Source: Actinomadura madurae (GTDB lineage: Bacteria > Actinomycetota > Actinomycetes > Streptosporangiales > Streptosporangiaceae). Taken from it: a stretch of DNA of 64,000 nucleotides. The position numbers were made by a program, and so were the translations under genes. Of the stretch, positions 51,482-62,917 are shown one piece after another. Each line of letters starts with the position of its first letter. Positions within the stretch are counted from its first letter, which is position 1. The stretch lies in the NCBI RefSeq assembly GCF_900115095.1, contig NZ_FOVH01000004.1, forward strand, positions 600,127 to 664,126, in the 5' to 3' direction. The notes under the pieces were generated by a model. It did not search any database. It was given only the letters and a program-made list of their open reading frames with translations, and had not been told where the DNA came from.

Positions 51482-53104
51482 GTGCCTGCCAACCCCGCCG
51501 ACCGCGTACCTCCCGAATCCCTGGCCGCCGCGGGCCGGGCCGTCGACGAGCGGTTCGGCGCCGCCGCGTTCGCGCGCAAGTCGCTGCGCAAGGCGTTCCC
51601 CGACCACTGGAGCTTCCTGCTCGGCGAGATCGCCATGTACGCGTTCGTCATCGTCCTGCTGACGGGCGTCTACCTGACGCTGTTCTTCGTCCCGAGCCAG
51701 AACGAGGTCGTCTACAACGGCTCGTACGGGCCGCTCAAGGGCGTCCGGATGAGCGAGGCGTACGCGTCGACGCTGCACATCAGCTTCGACGTCCGCGGCG
51801 GGCTGCTCATGCGGCAGATCCACCACTGGGCGACGAACGTGTTCATGGCCGCGATCGCCATCCACCTGCTGCGCAACTTCTTCACCGGCGCGTTCCGCAA
51901 GCCCCGCGAGCTGAACTGGCTCATCGGGATCGTGCTGTTCATGCTCGTCATGGTGAACGGCCTGTTCGGCTACTCGCTGCCGGACGACCTGCTGTCGGGC
52001 ACCGGCATCCGCATCCTCGAAGGCGTCATCGCCTCGATCCCGCTCGTCGGCTCGTACGCGGTGATGTTCCTGTTCGGCGGCGAGTTCCCGGGGACGGAGA
52101 TCATCCCGCGGCTCTACGTCATCCACATCCTGCTGATCCCGGGCATCCTCGCGGCGCTGATCCCGCTGCACGCGATCGTCCTCACGTGGCGGCAGACGCA
52201 CACCCAGTTCCCGGGGAAGGGCAGCTCGAACACGACCGTCCGCGGCTACCCGTTCTTCCCCGTCTTCATCGCCAAGACGACCGCGTTCTTCCTGTGGGTG
52301 TTCGCGGCGACCGCGCTGCTGGCGACGTTCTTCCAGATCAACCCGATCTGGCTGTTCGGCCCGTACGACCCGGGCGCGATCAGCTCCGGCTCGCAGCCCG
52401 ACTGGTACATGGGCTGGCTGGAGGGCGCGCTGCGGATGATGCCCGCCTGGGAGATCAGCGCCTGGGGCCACACGCTGCCGCTGAGCGTCCTCGTCCCCGC
52501 GCTCGTCGTGCCGGGCGTGCTGTTCACCGGCCTCGCCGTGTACCCGTTCGCCGAGCGGTGGGTCACGGGCGACCACCGCGTCCACCACCTGCTCGACCGT
52601 CCCCGCGACGTCCCCGCCCGGACGGGCATCGGCAGCGCCGGCGTCGTCTTCTACGGGGTCCTCTGGGCGGCCGGCGGCAACGACGTGATCGCCGACCGCT
52701 TCGACATCCCGCTGTTCTGGACGACCTGGTTCTTCCGCTGCGCCATCATCCTCGGCCCCGTGCTCGCCTACATCGTCGCGTACCGGATCTGCCTCGGCCT
52801 CCAGCACCGCGACGCCGCGCTCGCCCACCACGGCCTGGAGACCGGCATCATCCGGCGTCTCCCGAGCGGCGAGTACATCGAGGTCGAGCGGCCCGCGAGC
52901 GAGGAGGGCCTGGCCCCCGTGACCGACCCCCGCCCGCCCGCCGCGGTGGCCCTCGGCCGTCCCGAGACGGAGGGCGTGAGCCCGCCGGAGGCCCGCACCC
53001 GCCTCGGCCGCGTGCGCATCGCCCTCAACACCCGCTTCCGCCGCGACCTGGCCTCCCCGCCGGCCCGGGCCGAGGACGACGAGCACAAGGCCCTCCGCCC
53101 CTGA
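51482..53104 (+). CDS. qcrB: Orphan cytochrome bc1-type cytochrome b (QcrB-like)
   Basis: 540 residues. bc1 cytochrome b core with eight to nine helices: haem ligands in RQIHHWATNVFMAAIAIHLLRNF (residues 111-135), the second pair in VIHILLIPGILAALIPLH (about 215-235), the Qo motif PDWYMGW near 305 (PEWY equivalent), and a C-terminal soluble extension. Actinobacterial qcrB is normally the last gene of qcrCAB beside ctaE; no qcrA or qcrC lies here, so this is a stand-alone paralogue. It may pair with the adjacent, frameshifted cytochrome b561-like protein, or with a distant Rieske/cytochrome c. GTG 51482; the probable regulator is the divergent PucR protein. Confidence 0.9.
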   Translation: MPANPADRVPPESLAAAGRAVDERFGAAAFARKSLRKAFPDHWSFLLGEIAMYAFVIVLLTGVYLTLFFVPSQNEVVYNGSYGPLKGVRMSEAYASTLHISFDVRGGLLMRQIHHWATNVFMAAIAIHLLRNFFTGAFRKPRELNWLIGIVLFMLVMVNGLFGYSLPDDLLSGTGIRILEGVIASIPLVGSYAVMFLFGGEFPGTEIIPRLYVIHILLIPGILAALIPLHAIVLTWRQTHTQFPGKGSSNTTVRGYPFFPVFIAKTTAFFLWVFAATALLATFFQINPIWLFGPYDPGAISSGSQPDWYMGWLEGALRMMPAWEISAWGHTLPLSVLVPALVVPGVLFTGLAVYPFAERWVTGDHRVHHLLDRPRDVPARTGIGSAGVVFYGVLWAAGGNDVIADRFDIPLFWTTWFFRCAIILGPVLAYIVAYRICLGLQHRDAALAHHGLETGIIRRLPSGEYIEVERPASEEGLAPVTDPRPPAAVALGRPETEGVSPPEARTRLGRVRIALNTRFRRDLASPPARAEDDEHKALRP

Positions 53105-53306
53105 CCGCCCCGCCGGCGGCGCGTCCGGCCGGCCGGCTCCCCTGGAGGACCAGGCTCCGGAGGAGGCCGGCGACCGGGGCGAGATCCGCGATCTCGGCCC
53201 GGCACGGCGCGCAGCCCTCCAGGTGGGCGCGCATGCGCGACCGGTCGCCGGGCGGCAGGACGCCGAGGACGTAGGCCCCGGCGTCCGTCCGCGACGGGCA
53301 GCTCAC
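53025..53306 (-). CDS. Zinc-finger (zf-HC2) anti-sigma-like protein
   Basis: 93 residues. Residues 3-45 carry the zf-HC2 pattern: Cys 3, Tyr/Val-Leu-Gly (YVLGVLPPGDRSR), then RAHLEGCAPC with His and the C-x-x-C. In anti-sigma factors this motif binds zinc and clamps the sigma factor; the rest of this protein is a low-complexity Arg/Gly/Pro tail without a membrane helix, so it could be a soluble anti-sigma or a degenerate one. GTG 53306 overlaps the stop of the cytochrome-like gene (GTGA). Its 3' end overlaps qcrB antisense by 80 nt. Confidence 0.65.
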   Translation of the reverse strand: MSCPSRTDAGAYVLGVLPPGDRSRMRAHLEGCAPCRAEIADLAPVAGLLRSLVLQGSRPAGRAAGGAVRGGGPCARRPRPGPAGRPGRGGSGC

Positions 53307-53720
53307 GGCCGGTCCCGCCGGCCGCCCCGCGTGCGTTCGAGCCAGCCCGGCCAGAGCCGCCCGGCCACCCGCGCGTCCAGCCGGCCCCCGAGGTGCATCG
53401 ACCGCCACACGCCGCGGTACCCGGGGAGGACGCCGGAGGCGACGAGGACGTGGCCCGCGATGAGCACCGTGCAGGCGTACGTCGCCCATTTGTGGACGCG
53501 GACCAGCACGGCGAACACGGGACCGCCGTGCAGCGTCGCCATCCCCGCACCGGTCCCGATCAGGACGAGCAGGCCGGCCACGAGGAGGACGTTGGCGATT
53601 CGCTGACCCGGGTCGAAGTGGCCGTCATGCCGGGCGAACCGTCCGGGCCGCGCTCGGCGTGCCGGTGTCCACGCCGGGAACCGGCTCGGCGTCCCGCGGA
53701 CCCGTCATCGCGTCACCCAC
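53303..53720 (-). pseudogene. Cytochrome b561-like membrane gene with an N-terminal frameshift
   Basis: From GTG 53720, with GAGGAG seven bases upstream, the first frame reads 31 residues (MGDAMTGPRDAEPVPGV...) to a stop at 53625. A second frame, open without a start codon, continues with a family-like sequence: RFARHDGHFDPGQRIANVLL, then LVLIGTGAGMATLHGG and a second helix VHKWATYACTVLIAGHVLVASG ending in GRLWPGWLERTRGG. The two halves join convincingly near 53630-53645 if one base is added or lost. His residues in the two helices (HFDPGQ, VRVHKW, AGHVLV) fit haem b ligands. I call it a recent frameshift; a sequencing error is possible. Confidence 0.6.
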
Positions 53721-53786
53721 GGCCGGTCTCCTCACCGGCGCAAATCATGATCATCCAGTCTACGGCGGCCGGGTTAGGCTGCCACC

Positions 53787-54842
53787 ATGTGCGAGACAAC
53801 GGGTGGAGCGGGGGAGGCGCGGGCGTCGATGCCGCGTCCGGTGCGCGGGGCGGCGGTCGATCCCGTCGCGCTGGAGCCGGTGGACGAGGTCGAGATCCTC
53901 ACCCTGGTGGACAACGTCTACGACGCGCTGCTCGGCAGCGACGAGCGGACCCGCCGGGCCGGGTTCGGCGCCGGGATGGTGACGGCGCCGCAGTTCGAGG
54001 AGGGCCGCACCCCCACCGGGATGATCGCCGAGCACGGGTTCTCCGCGCTGGTCACGGTGCGCCGGGCCGGCCGCTCCACCAGGCTGCTGTTCGACACCGG
54101 CCTGTCGCCGGACGCGATGGTCACCAACGCCGCCCGGCTCGGCGTCGACCTCGGCGACGTCCAGGCCGTCGTGCTCAGCCACGGCCACTTCGACCACGCC
54201 GGGGGGCTGGCCGGCCTGGCGGGACGGCGCGGCGTCCGGTCGCTGCCGATGGTGCTGCACCCGCGGGTGTGGACGAAGCGCCGGCTCGCCGTCCCCGGCG
54301 AGCCCGTGGAGGAGCTGCCGACGCTCAGCAGGAAGGCCTTGGACGGCGAGGGCTTCGAGGTCATCGAGCGCCGCGAGCCGTCCCTCCTCCTGGACGGCGG
54401 CGTCCTGATCACCGGCGAGGTGGACCGCACGACCGAGTTCGAGCACGGCATGCCGCCCCCGCACCAGGCCTGGACCGGCTCCGGCTGGGAGCACGACCCG
54501 CTGGTGATCGACGACCAGGCCCTCGTCGTGCACGTCCGCGGCCGGGGACTCGTCGTGCTGACGGGGTGCGGGCACGCGGGAGCGGTCAACATCGTCCGGC
54601 ACGCGCGGCGGCTGACGGGCGTCGACCGGCTGCACGCGCTCGTCGGCGGGCTCCACCTGGGCGGTCCGGCCTTCGAGCCGGTCATCCCGCCCACGGTCGC
54701 CGCGCTGACCGAGCTGGCGCCGGGCCTCGTCGTCCCGGGCCACTGCACCGGCTGGCGGGCCCAGCACGCCCTGGCCGCCGCGCTCCCGGACGCCTGGGTG
54801 CAGGGCAGCAGCGGCACCACCTACCGCCTCGCCGCCGCATAA
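53787..54842 (+). CDS. Metallo-beta-lactamase-fold hydrolase (DHPS-like)
   Basis: 351 residues. MBL metal motifs: VVLSHGHFDHAGG near residue 130 (HxHxDH), a further His in VLTGCGHAGAVNIV near 265, HALVGGLHLGG near 285 and VVPGHCTGW near 320. The order TGCGHAG...GGLHL...GHCTGW is typical of the 7,8-dihydropterin-6-yl-methyl-type subgroup. The N-terminal 40 residues are variable. Substrate unknown; likely a soluble phosphate-ester or lactone hydrolase. ATG 53787. It lies 30 nt before the DUF488 gene on the same strand. Confidence 0.92.
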   Translation: MCETTGGAGEARASMPRPVRGAAVDPVALEPVDEVEILTLVDNVYDALLGSDERTRRAGFGAGMVTAPQFEEGRTPTGMIAEHGFSALVTVRRAGRSTRLLFDTGLSPDAMVTNAARLGVDLGDVQAVVLSHGHFDHAGGLAGLAGRRGVRSLPMVLHPRVWTKRRLAVPGEPVEELPTLSRKALDGEGFEVIERREPSLLLDGGVLITGEVDRTTEFEHGMPPPHQAWTGSGWEHDPLVIDDQALVVHVRGRGLVVLTGCGHAGAVNIVRHARRLTGVDRLHALVGGLHLGGPAFEPVIPPTVAALTELAPGLVVPGHCTGWRAQHALAAALPDAWVQGSSGTTYRLAAA

Positions 54843-54871
54843 CCCCGGCGCCGAGCGGGAAGCGTGGCCGG

Positions 54872-55396
54872 GTGGAGGCGCTGCTGACGTTCGGCCACGG
54901 CAGGGCCGGGCGCGAGGACCTCGCCCGGCTCCTGCGCGACGCGGAGGTCCGGTCGGTGGTGGACGTGCGCACCGCGCCCGGCAGCCGGCGCAACCCGGAC
55001 GTCCACCGCGACGCCCTTCGGGCGTGGCTGCCCGCCGAAGGAGTCGGCTACCGGTGGGAGAGGCGGCTCGGCGGCTTCCGGCGGCCTGAGCCGGACGCGC
55101 CCGACACCTTCTGGCGCAACGACTCCTTCCGCGGCTACGCCGGGCACACCCGCAGCCGCGAGTTCCTGGCCGCCATGGACGACCTCCTCCAGGAAGCCGA
55201 AGGCCGCCGCACGGCGGTGATGTGCAGCGAGTCGGTGTGGTGGCGCTGCCACCGCCGCCTCATCGCCGACTTCGCGGTGCTGGCCCGCGGCCGGGCGGTG
55301 CTGCATCTCGCCCACGACGGCCGCCTCACCGAGCATCCGCCCACGCCGGGGGCGCGGCTGCGGGAGGACGGCCTGCTCGTCTACGACGGGGAGTGA
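54872..55396 (+). CDS. DUF488-family protein
   Basis: 174 residues with the DUF488 pattern: LLTFGHGRAGREDLARLL, VVDVRTAPGSRRNPDV, YRWERRLGGFRR near 60, FRGYAGHTRSREFLAAMD and the conserved MCSESVWWRCHRRLIAD near 120 (Cys-x-x-x-x-x-C with catalytic-looking Cys/His). The activity of DUF488 is not established. GTG 54872 follows closely after the MBL gene, so the two are probably co-transcribed. The stop overlaps the convergent YdeI gene. Confidence 0.92.
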   Translation: MEALLTFGHGRAGREDLARLLRDAEVRSVVDVRTAPGSRRNPDVHRDALRAWLPAEGVGYRWERRLGGFRRPEPDAPDTFWRNDSFRGYAGHTRSREFLAAMDDLLQEAEGRRTAVMCSESVWWRCHRRLIADFAVLARGRAVLHLAHDGRLTEHPPTPGARLREDGLLVYDGE

Positions 55397-55932
55397 GCGG
55401 CCAGGCGGGCGAGCGTCCTGGCCAGCCTCGCCGTGCGTCCGGCCGGGGTCCGGGCCTTGAGCAGCGGGAGGATCGCCAGGTAGCGGCCGGTCTTGCCGAG
55501 CGCCGCGAAGCCGGCCGCGGCCCGGGGGTCGGCGTCGAGCGCGGCGGCCAGGTCGGGCGGCACGGTGACGTCGCGCTGCGCGGCGTAGGCGGCGTCCCAG
55601 CGGCCGTCGGCGCGGGCGGCCTCGATCTCCGCCATGCCGGCCGGGCGCATCCGCCCGGCGGCGACCAGCGCCTCCGCCCGCTCCACGTTGATCCGCGACC
55701 ACGGGCTGCCGGCGCGGCGGCGCGAGTACCGCTGGAGGTAGAAGTGCTCGTCGAGGGCCCTGCGGTGGCTGTCGATCCACCCGTGGCACAGCGCGACCTC
55801 CAGCGCCTCACCGATTCTCAGGGACGTGACGGGCGCGCCCTTCTTCGCGATCTTGAGCCAGACGCCGTCCGCCGACGCGTGGTGCGCGGCGAGCCACGCC
55901 TCCCATGCCCCCGCGTCCTGGAAGTGCATCAT
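55381..55932 (-). CDS. YdeI/OmpD-associated family protein
   Basis: 183 residues: MHFQDAGAWEAWLAAHHASADGVWLKIAKKG at the start in outline, EALEVALCHGWIDSHRRALD near 45, the conserved RRRAGSPWSRIN near 80 and a helical C-terminus AALGKTGRYLAILPLLKA. Family members are bacterial stress-associated proteins of uncertain biochemistry. Two adjacent ATGs (55932 and 55929) are possible. It is divergent from the WYL regulator with a long inverted repeat between, so it is probably its target. Confidence 0.88.
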   Translation of the reverse strand: MMHFQDAGAWEAWLAAHHASADGVWLKIAKKGAPVTSLRIGEALEVALCHGWIDSHRRALDEHFYLQRYSRRRAGSPWSRINVERAEALVAAGRMRPAGMAEIEAARADGRWDAAYAAQRDVTVPPDLAAALDADPRAAAGFAALGKTGRYLAILPLLKARTPAGRTARLARTLARLAAHSPS

Positions 55933-55965
55933 CGCTGGTCCCCCTCGGTGTCGATACCTCCATGC

Positions 55966-56006
55966 TCTCCCTCAAAGTGCTCGCCTTCTGAGCACTTTGA
56001 GGGAGA
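55966..56006. promoter_or_regulatory. 17-bp perfect inverted repeat, probable WYL-regulator operator
   Basis: Arms TCTCCCTCAAAGTGCTC (55966-55982) and GAGCACTTTGAGGGAGA (55990-56006) with a 7-nt spacer. The right arm also contains the Shine-Dalgarno of the WYL gene. It lies in the 80-bp region shared with the divergent YdeI-like gene, so one site could control both. Confidence 0.85.
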
Positions 56007-56015
56007 ATGTGGACC

Positions 56016-56966
56016 ATGCGCGCCGACCGCCTCGTGGCCGCCCTGCTGCTGATGCAGAGCCGGGGCCGGGTGACGGCGGCCGAGCTGGCCGCCGAGCTGG
56101 AGGTGTCCGTCGCCACCGCCCGCCGCGATCTGGAGGCGTTGTCGGCCGCGGGCGTCCCCGTCTACCCGCGGCCCGGACGCGGCGGGGGCTGGTCGCTCGT
56201 CGGCGGCGCCCGCACCGATCTCAGCGGGCTCACGGCGGTGGAGGCGCAGGCGCTGTACCTGCTCGCCGGTCCCGCGGCGGGCGTGTCGGCCGAGGCGAAG
56301 GCGGCGCTGCGCAAGCTCGTCCGGGCCCTGCCCAGCACGTTCCGGGCGGACGCCGAGGCCGCGACCGCCGCGACGATGGTCGACCCCACCCGGTGGGGCG
56401 GGCACGACCGGCCCCGCCCCGCCCTGGTCGGCGTGCTCCAGGACGCCGTGGTCCGCCGCCGCAAGGTCCGCCTGACCTACGCCGGCCGCACCCGCGAGCG
56501 GACGGAGCGGCTGGTCGACCCGTGGGGCCTGATCGACAAGGACGACGTCTGGTACCTCCTCGCCGGGACCGCGCACGGGCGCCGCACCTTCCGCGTCGAC
56601 CGCATCGAGCGGGCCGAGCCGACGGACGCGCGCGCCGCACGCCCGGACGGCTTCACGCTCGCCGCCGCCTGGGAGGAGACCGTCGAGGAGATCGAACGGC
56701 GCCGCTCCCGCACCTGGGCGACCGTGCTCATCGAGGAGCGGTTCGTGTTCGTGCTGCGCGAGCGGTTCGGACGGCACTGCCGCACCGAGGGCACCGCCGG
56801 GCAGGGACGCGTGCGGGTCCGGGTGGGCGCGCCGACCCCGCTGGACATCGCCCGCGACCTCGCGGGCTGGGGCGGGCGCATCGACGTCCTGGAACCGCCC
56901 TCCGTCCGCGACGAGCTGGCGCGCATCGGCACGGAACTGGCCGCCCGCTACGCCGGGGAGGACTGA
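56016..56966 (+). CDS. WYL-domain (DeoR-like HTH) transcriptional regulator
   Basis: 316 residues. HTH_11 at the start (RADRLVAALLLMQSRGRVTAAE then LEVSVATARRDLEALSAAGVPVY), then the WYL domain with RKVRLTYAGRTRERTERLVDPWGLIDKDDVWYLLAG in outline near 150-185 and RTFRVDRIERAEPT, and a WCX-type C-terminus. I prefer ATG 56016 over 56007 because the latter leaves only one base after the GAGGGAG site, and family members start MRADRL. WYL proteins sense nucleic acids or small ligands. A long inverted repeat sits just upstream. Confidence 0.93.
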   Translation: MRADRLVAALLLMQSRGRVTAAELAAELEVSVATARRDLEALSAAGVPVYPRPGRGGGWSLVGGARTDLSGLTAVEAQALYLLAGPAAGVSAEAKAALRKLVRALPSTFRADAEAATAATMVDPTRWGGHDRPRPALVGVLQDAVVRRRKVRLTYAGRTRERTERLVDPWGLIDKDDVWYLLAGTAHGRRTFRVDRIERAEPTDARAARPDGFTLAAAWEETVEEIERRRSRTWATVLIEERFVFVLRERFGRHCRTEGTAGQGRVRVRVGAPTPLDIARDLAGWGGRIDVLEPPSVRDELARIGTELAARYAGED

Positions 56967-57018
56967 CGCACCACGAGGGCTTCGGTAATTTGGTGGCAGC
57001 GCATCGTGAGGAGGAGCC

Positions 57019-58242
57019 ATGTCGTCCTCGCTCCTGCCGGGCACCGGCGGCACCGGGCGGGTCTCCCCCGCGACGCGGCGGCGCACCATGGGCATCCTCC
57101 TGCGCGAGGTGCATCGGGACGGGGCGGTGTCGCGCACCGAGCTCGCCGCCCGGATGGGCGTGAACCGGAGCACGATCCTGACGCTGATCGCGAAGCTCGC
57201 GGACGCGGGCCTGGTGCGGGAGGAGCCGTCCGCGGCGACGGGGCGGTCCGGGCGGCCGTCGCTCGTCGTCCGCCCCGAGCCCGGCCGGGCGTACGTCCTC
57301 GCCTTCGACGTCGCGATGGACCGGCTGGTCGCCGCCAGGGTCGGGCTCGGCGGGACGGTCCTGGAGCGCAGGGAGGCGTTCCGGCGCCGCGGTCGGGACG
57401 ACCTGGAGGACGTGGTCGCCGTCCTCGCCGGGTTCGGGCGCGCGCTCGTGGCCGCCGCCCCGCCGGACGCGGCGTGCGCGGGGGTCGGCGCGTCGTTCTG
57501 CGGCCTGATCAGGGCGGCCGACGGGAAGGTCCGGCTGGTGCCCACCCGGGGGTGGACGGATCTCGACTTCGGCCCGGCCCTCGGCGAGCGGCTGGGCCTG
57601 GACCTGCCCGTGAAGGTCGGCAACGAGGCGCATCTGGGCGCCTTCGCCGAGCTCGAACGCGGCGCGGGCGCGGGCGGCAGGAACCTCGTCTACCTGCATG
57701 GGGACATCGGCGTCGGCGGCGGCATCATCGTCGGCGGCAAGCCGCTGCACGGCGACGACGGCTACGCCGCCGAGCTCGGCCACATGATCGTCAATCCGTA
57801 CGGCGGGCGCCCCTGCAACTGCGGCTCGCGCGGCTGCCTGGAGGCGGAGGTGGGCGAGGCGGCGCTGCTGGAGGCGGCCGGGCGCGCCGGCGGCCCGGTC
57901 GGCCGGGAGGGGGTGCGGGCCGTGGTGGACGCGGCGGAGGCCGGGGACGAGGCCGCCCGGCGGGCCCTGGAGCGGGTCGGCGACTGGCTCGGCATCGGCG
58001 TCACCAACCTGATCAACCTGTTCAACCCGGGCGTCGTCGTCTTCGGCGGCATGCTGCAGGAGATCTACCGGGGCGCGGCGTCCCAGGTCCGCGCCCGCGT
58101 GGCGGCGAGCGGCCTGCCCGTCTCCCGGGAGCACGTCGAGCTCCGCACCGCCGCGCTCGGCTACGAGTCCACCCTGGTCGGCGCCGCCGAGCTGGGCTTC
58201 GCCGCGCTGCTGGCCGACCCTCTAGGCGTCCTCGGCGCCTGA
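57019..58242 (+). CDS. ROK-family transcriptional regulator
   Basis: 407 residues: winged helix at residues 20-75 (RRTMGILLREVHRDGAVSRTELAARMGVNRSTILTLIAKL, in pieces), ROK sugar-kinase-like domain with LHGDIGVGGGIIVGGKPLHGDDGYAAELGHM and the zinc site NPYGGRPCNCGSRGCLE (Cys-x-Cys-x4-Cys). Such proteins sense sugars or sugar phosphates and repress catabolic genes; a GH1 beta-glucosidase lies about 2.5 kb downstream, a possible but unproven target. GAGGAGGAG precedes ATG 57019. The 3' end overlaps the convergent acetyltransferase. Confidence 0.93.
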   Translation: MSSSLLPGTGGTGRVSPATRRRTMGILLREVHRDGAVSRTELAARMGVNRSTILTLIAKLADAGLVREEPSAATGRSGRPSLVVRPEPGRAYVLAFDVAMDRLVAARVGLGGTVLERREAFRRRGRDDLEDVVAVLAGFGRALVAAAPPDAACAGVGASFCGLIRAADGKVRLVPTRGWTDLDFGPALGERLGLDLPVKVGNEAHLGAFAELERGAGAGGRNLVYLHGDIGVGGGIIVGGKPLHGDDGYAAELGHMIVNPYGGRPCNCGSRGCLEAEVGEAALLEAAGRAGGPVGREGVRAVVDAAEAGDEAARRALERVGDWLGIGVTNLINLFNPGVVVFGGMLQEIYRGAASQVRARVAASGLPVSREHVELRTAALGYESTLVGAAELGFAALLADPLGVLGA

Positions 58243-58887
58243 TTCCGGGAGCCCGAACATCGGGAGGCACGGGGCGAGCCCCTCCACGGTGACGGGGACG
58301 GTGCGGTGTCGTTCCCAGTCCTCCCGGGTGAGCCGCATCCGGTGATCGATCCTCGGTTCGCCGCGGACGACGCGGCGGTCGATCCCGTTGGCCTGGTAAC
58401 CGAGCTTGCGCGACACGGCCTGCGACGCGTGGCTGGTGTCGAACGCGGACGACAGCGCCTCGTCGGCGCCCAGCCCGGAGAACGCCAGGTGCAGGACGGC
58501 GGCCCTCATCTCCGTGCCGATCCCCTGCCCCTGGTGGCGGCGACCGAGCCACGAACCCGTCTCGACCTGGCGGAGGACGGCCAGGTCACGTCCCCGGAGC
58601 GTCTGCTGCCCGGCGACCTCGCCCGCGTGGAAGACGGTGAGGTCGAGCTCCCACGACTCCGGCGTCCACTCCGCGAGCATCTGCCAGTGGTGCTGGACGA
58701 CGCCGCGCGCCACCTCGGCGGGCGGGCGATCCGTCCACGGCACCGCGAACGGCATCGTCTCGGGCGGATGGACCCCCTCGGCCGCGACGCCGGCCAGGGC
58801 CCCGAGTTCTTCAGGAGACGGGAGCCGCAGCTCCAGCCGGGGCGTCCTCAGCCGTAGTCCGACGAGCGGGAAGTGATCGACCAGCAT
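58222..58887 (-). CDS. GNAT-family N-acetyltransferase
   Basis: 221 residues. The acetyl-CoA loop QGQGIGTEMRAAVLHLAF near residue 122 matches the GNAT motif A (Q/R-x-x-G-x-G/A), preceded by GSWLGRRH and followed by SSAFDTSHASQAVSRKLGYQ. It resembles RimJ/RimL-type ribosomal-protein or small-molecule acetyltransferases. ATG 58887 follows GGGAGAAGGA. It lies just downstream of the kinase-cyclophilin gene on the same strand (17 nt gap) and may be co-transcribed with it. Confidence 0.9.
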   Translation of the reverse strand: MLVDHFPLVGLRLRTPRLELRLPSPEELGALAGVAAEGVHPPETMPFAVPWTDRPPAEVARGVVQHHWQMLAEWTPESWELDLTVFHAGEVAGQQTLRGRDLAVLRQVETGSWLGRRHQGQGIGTEMRAAVLHLAFSGLGADEALSSAFDTSHASQAVSRKLGYQANGIDRRVVRGEPRIDHRMRLTREDWERHRTVPVTVEGLAPCLPMFGLPESGAEDA

Positions 58888-58904
58888 TCCTTCTCCCGGC
58901 CGGG

Positions 58905-60644
<1,740 letters not shown>

Positions 60645-60712
60645 TCACCACCTCCACGACGATCCGGAAAGGGCAGACTATCCACGCCGCGTCCCGGACG
60701 GTCGCGCGGTGG

Positions 60713-62020
<1,308 letters not shown>

Positions 62021-62173
62021 CGCGTTTCCCTCCCCTGCATGCCTCGGCGAAATGCGAATAGCCTTCGGATATTAGTGCGGGGGTGGTGCGCGCGGAAGAC
62101 TCCCGTGACCCGCGGGTGGTGAAGGGCGGGCCGAGCATGCCGGGCACCGGTGCGTTCGGGGGACAATGGCAAC

Positions 62174-62797
62174 GTGACCGAGATCCGCACCCCGCTCCGC
62201 CGCCGTCCCGCCCAGCGCCGCAGCGCCGAACGCGTCCAGCGGATGCTCGACGCCTGCGCGGCCATCCTGGACGAGGACGGCTACGACGGCCTCACCACGA
62301 CGCGCATCGCGCAGCGGGCCGAGGTGGCGATCGGGTCGGTCTACCAGTTCTTCCCCGACAAGCGCGCCGTCGCGCAGGCGCTCGCCCTGCGCAACCTGGA
62401 GGAGTTCGGCGACCGGGTCGCCGCGCGGCTGGCCGCCGGCGAGTTCGGCGACTGGTCCGACACGGTCGGCGCGATCATCGAGATCTTCGTGGAGATGCAC
62501 CGGACCGTGCCCGGCTTCCGGGTGCTGCGCTTCGGCGACGTCGCGGACGTCAACCTGCTCGACTCCGAGGCCGACAACAACGCGGTGGTCGCCGACCGGC
62601 TCCGCAGGCTGGTGGTGGACACCTTCGGCGTCCAGGACACCCCCGGTCTCGCCACCGCGCTCGCCATCGCGGTCGAGGCCGGCGACGCCGTGCTGAAGAT
62701 GGCGTTCCGCCGCAGCCCGGACGGCGATCCCGAGATCGTCGCCGAGGCGGAACGGCTGATCCACGGGTACCTGGCCGCGCACATCCAGGAGTCCTGA
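62174..62797 (+). CDS. TetR-family transcriptional regulator
   Basis: 207 residues. HTH with ERVQRMLDACAAILDEDGYD, then LTTTRIAQRAEVAIGSVYQFFPDKRAV; ligand domain with DTVGAIIEIFVEMHRTVPGF and a C-terminal dimer helix. GTG 62174 looks leaderless: GACAAT lies seven to twelve bases upstream. Its immediate downstream target is unclear; it is 121 nt before the LURP-one-like gene. Divergent from the GH1 gene, which could also be its target. Confidence 0.92.
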   Translation: MTEIRTPLRRRPAQRRSAERVQRMLDACAAILDEDGYDGLTTTRIAQRAEVAIGSVYQFFPDKRAVAQALALRNLEEFGDRVAARLAAGEFGDWSDTVGAIIEIFVEMHRTVPGFRVLRFGDVADVNLLDSEADNNAVVADRLRRLVVDTFGVQDTPGLATALAIAVEAGDAVLKMAFRRSPDGDPEIVAEAERLIHGYLAAHIQES

Positions 62798-62810
62798 GCG
62801 ACCCCCGCGG

Positions 62811-62856
62811 CGGCGGGCGTGCCCCGGGCGCCGCGGCCCGGCCCGGCGCGCCCGCG
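62811..62856 (+). terminator. GC-rich nested hairpin after the TetR gene
   Basis: An outer stem pairing GGCGGGCG with CGCGCCCGC and an inner CCGGGC/GCCCGG, 15 nt after the stop. It is a probable terminator without a T tract, as is common in actinomycetes. Confidence 0.55.
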
Positions 62857-62917
62857 CAAACGCCGCATGAAGCTGGGTCGCTGTGGCAGACTCCCTCGGC
62901 AAAACGCAATAGAACGG

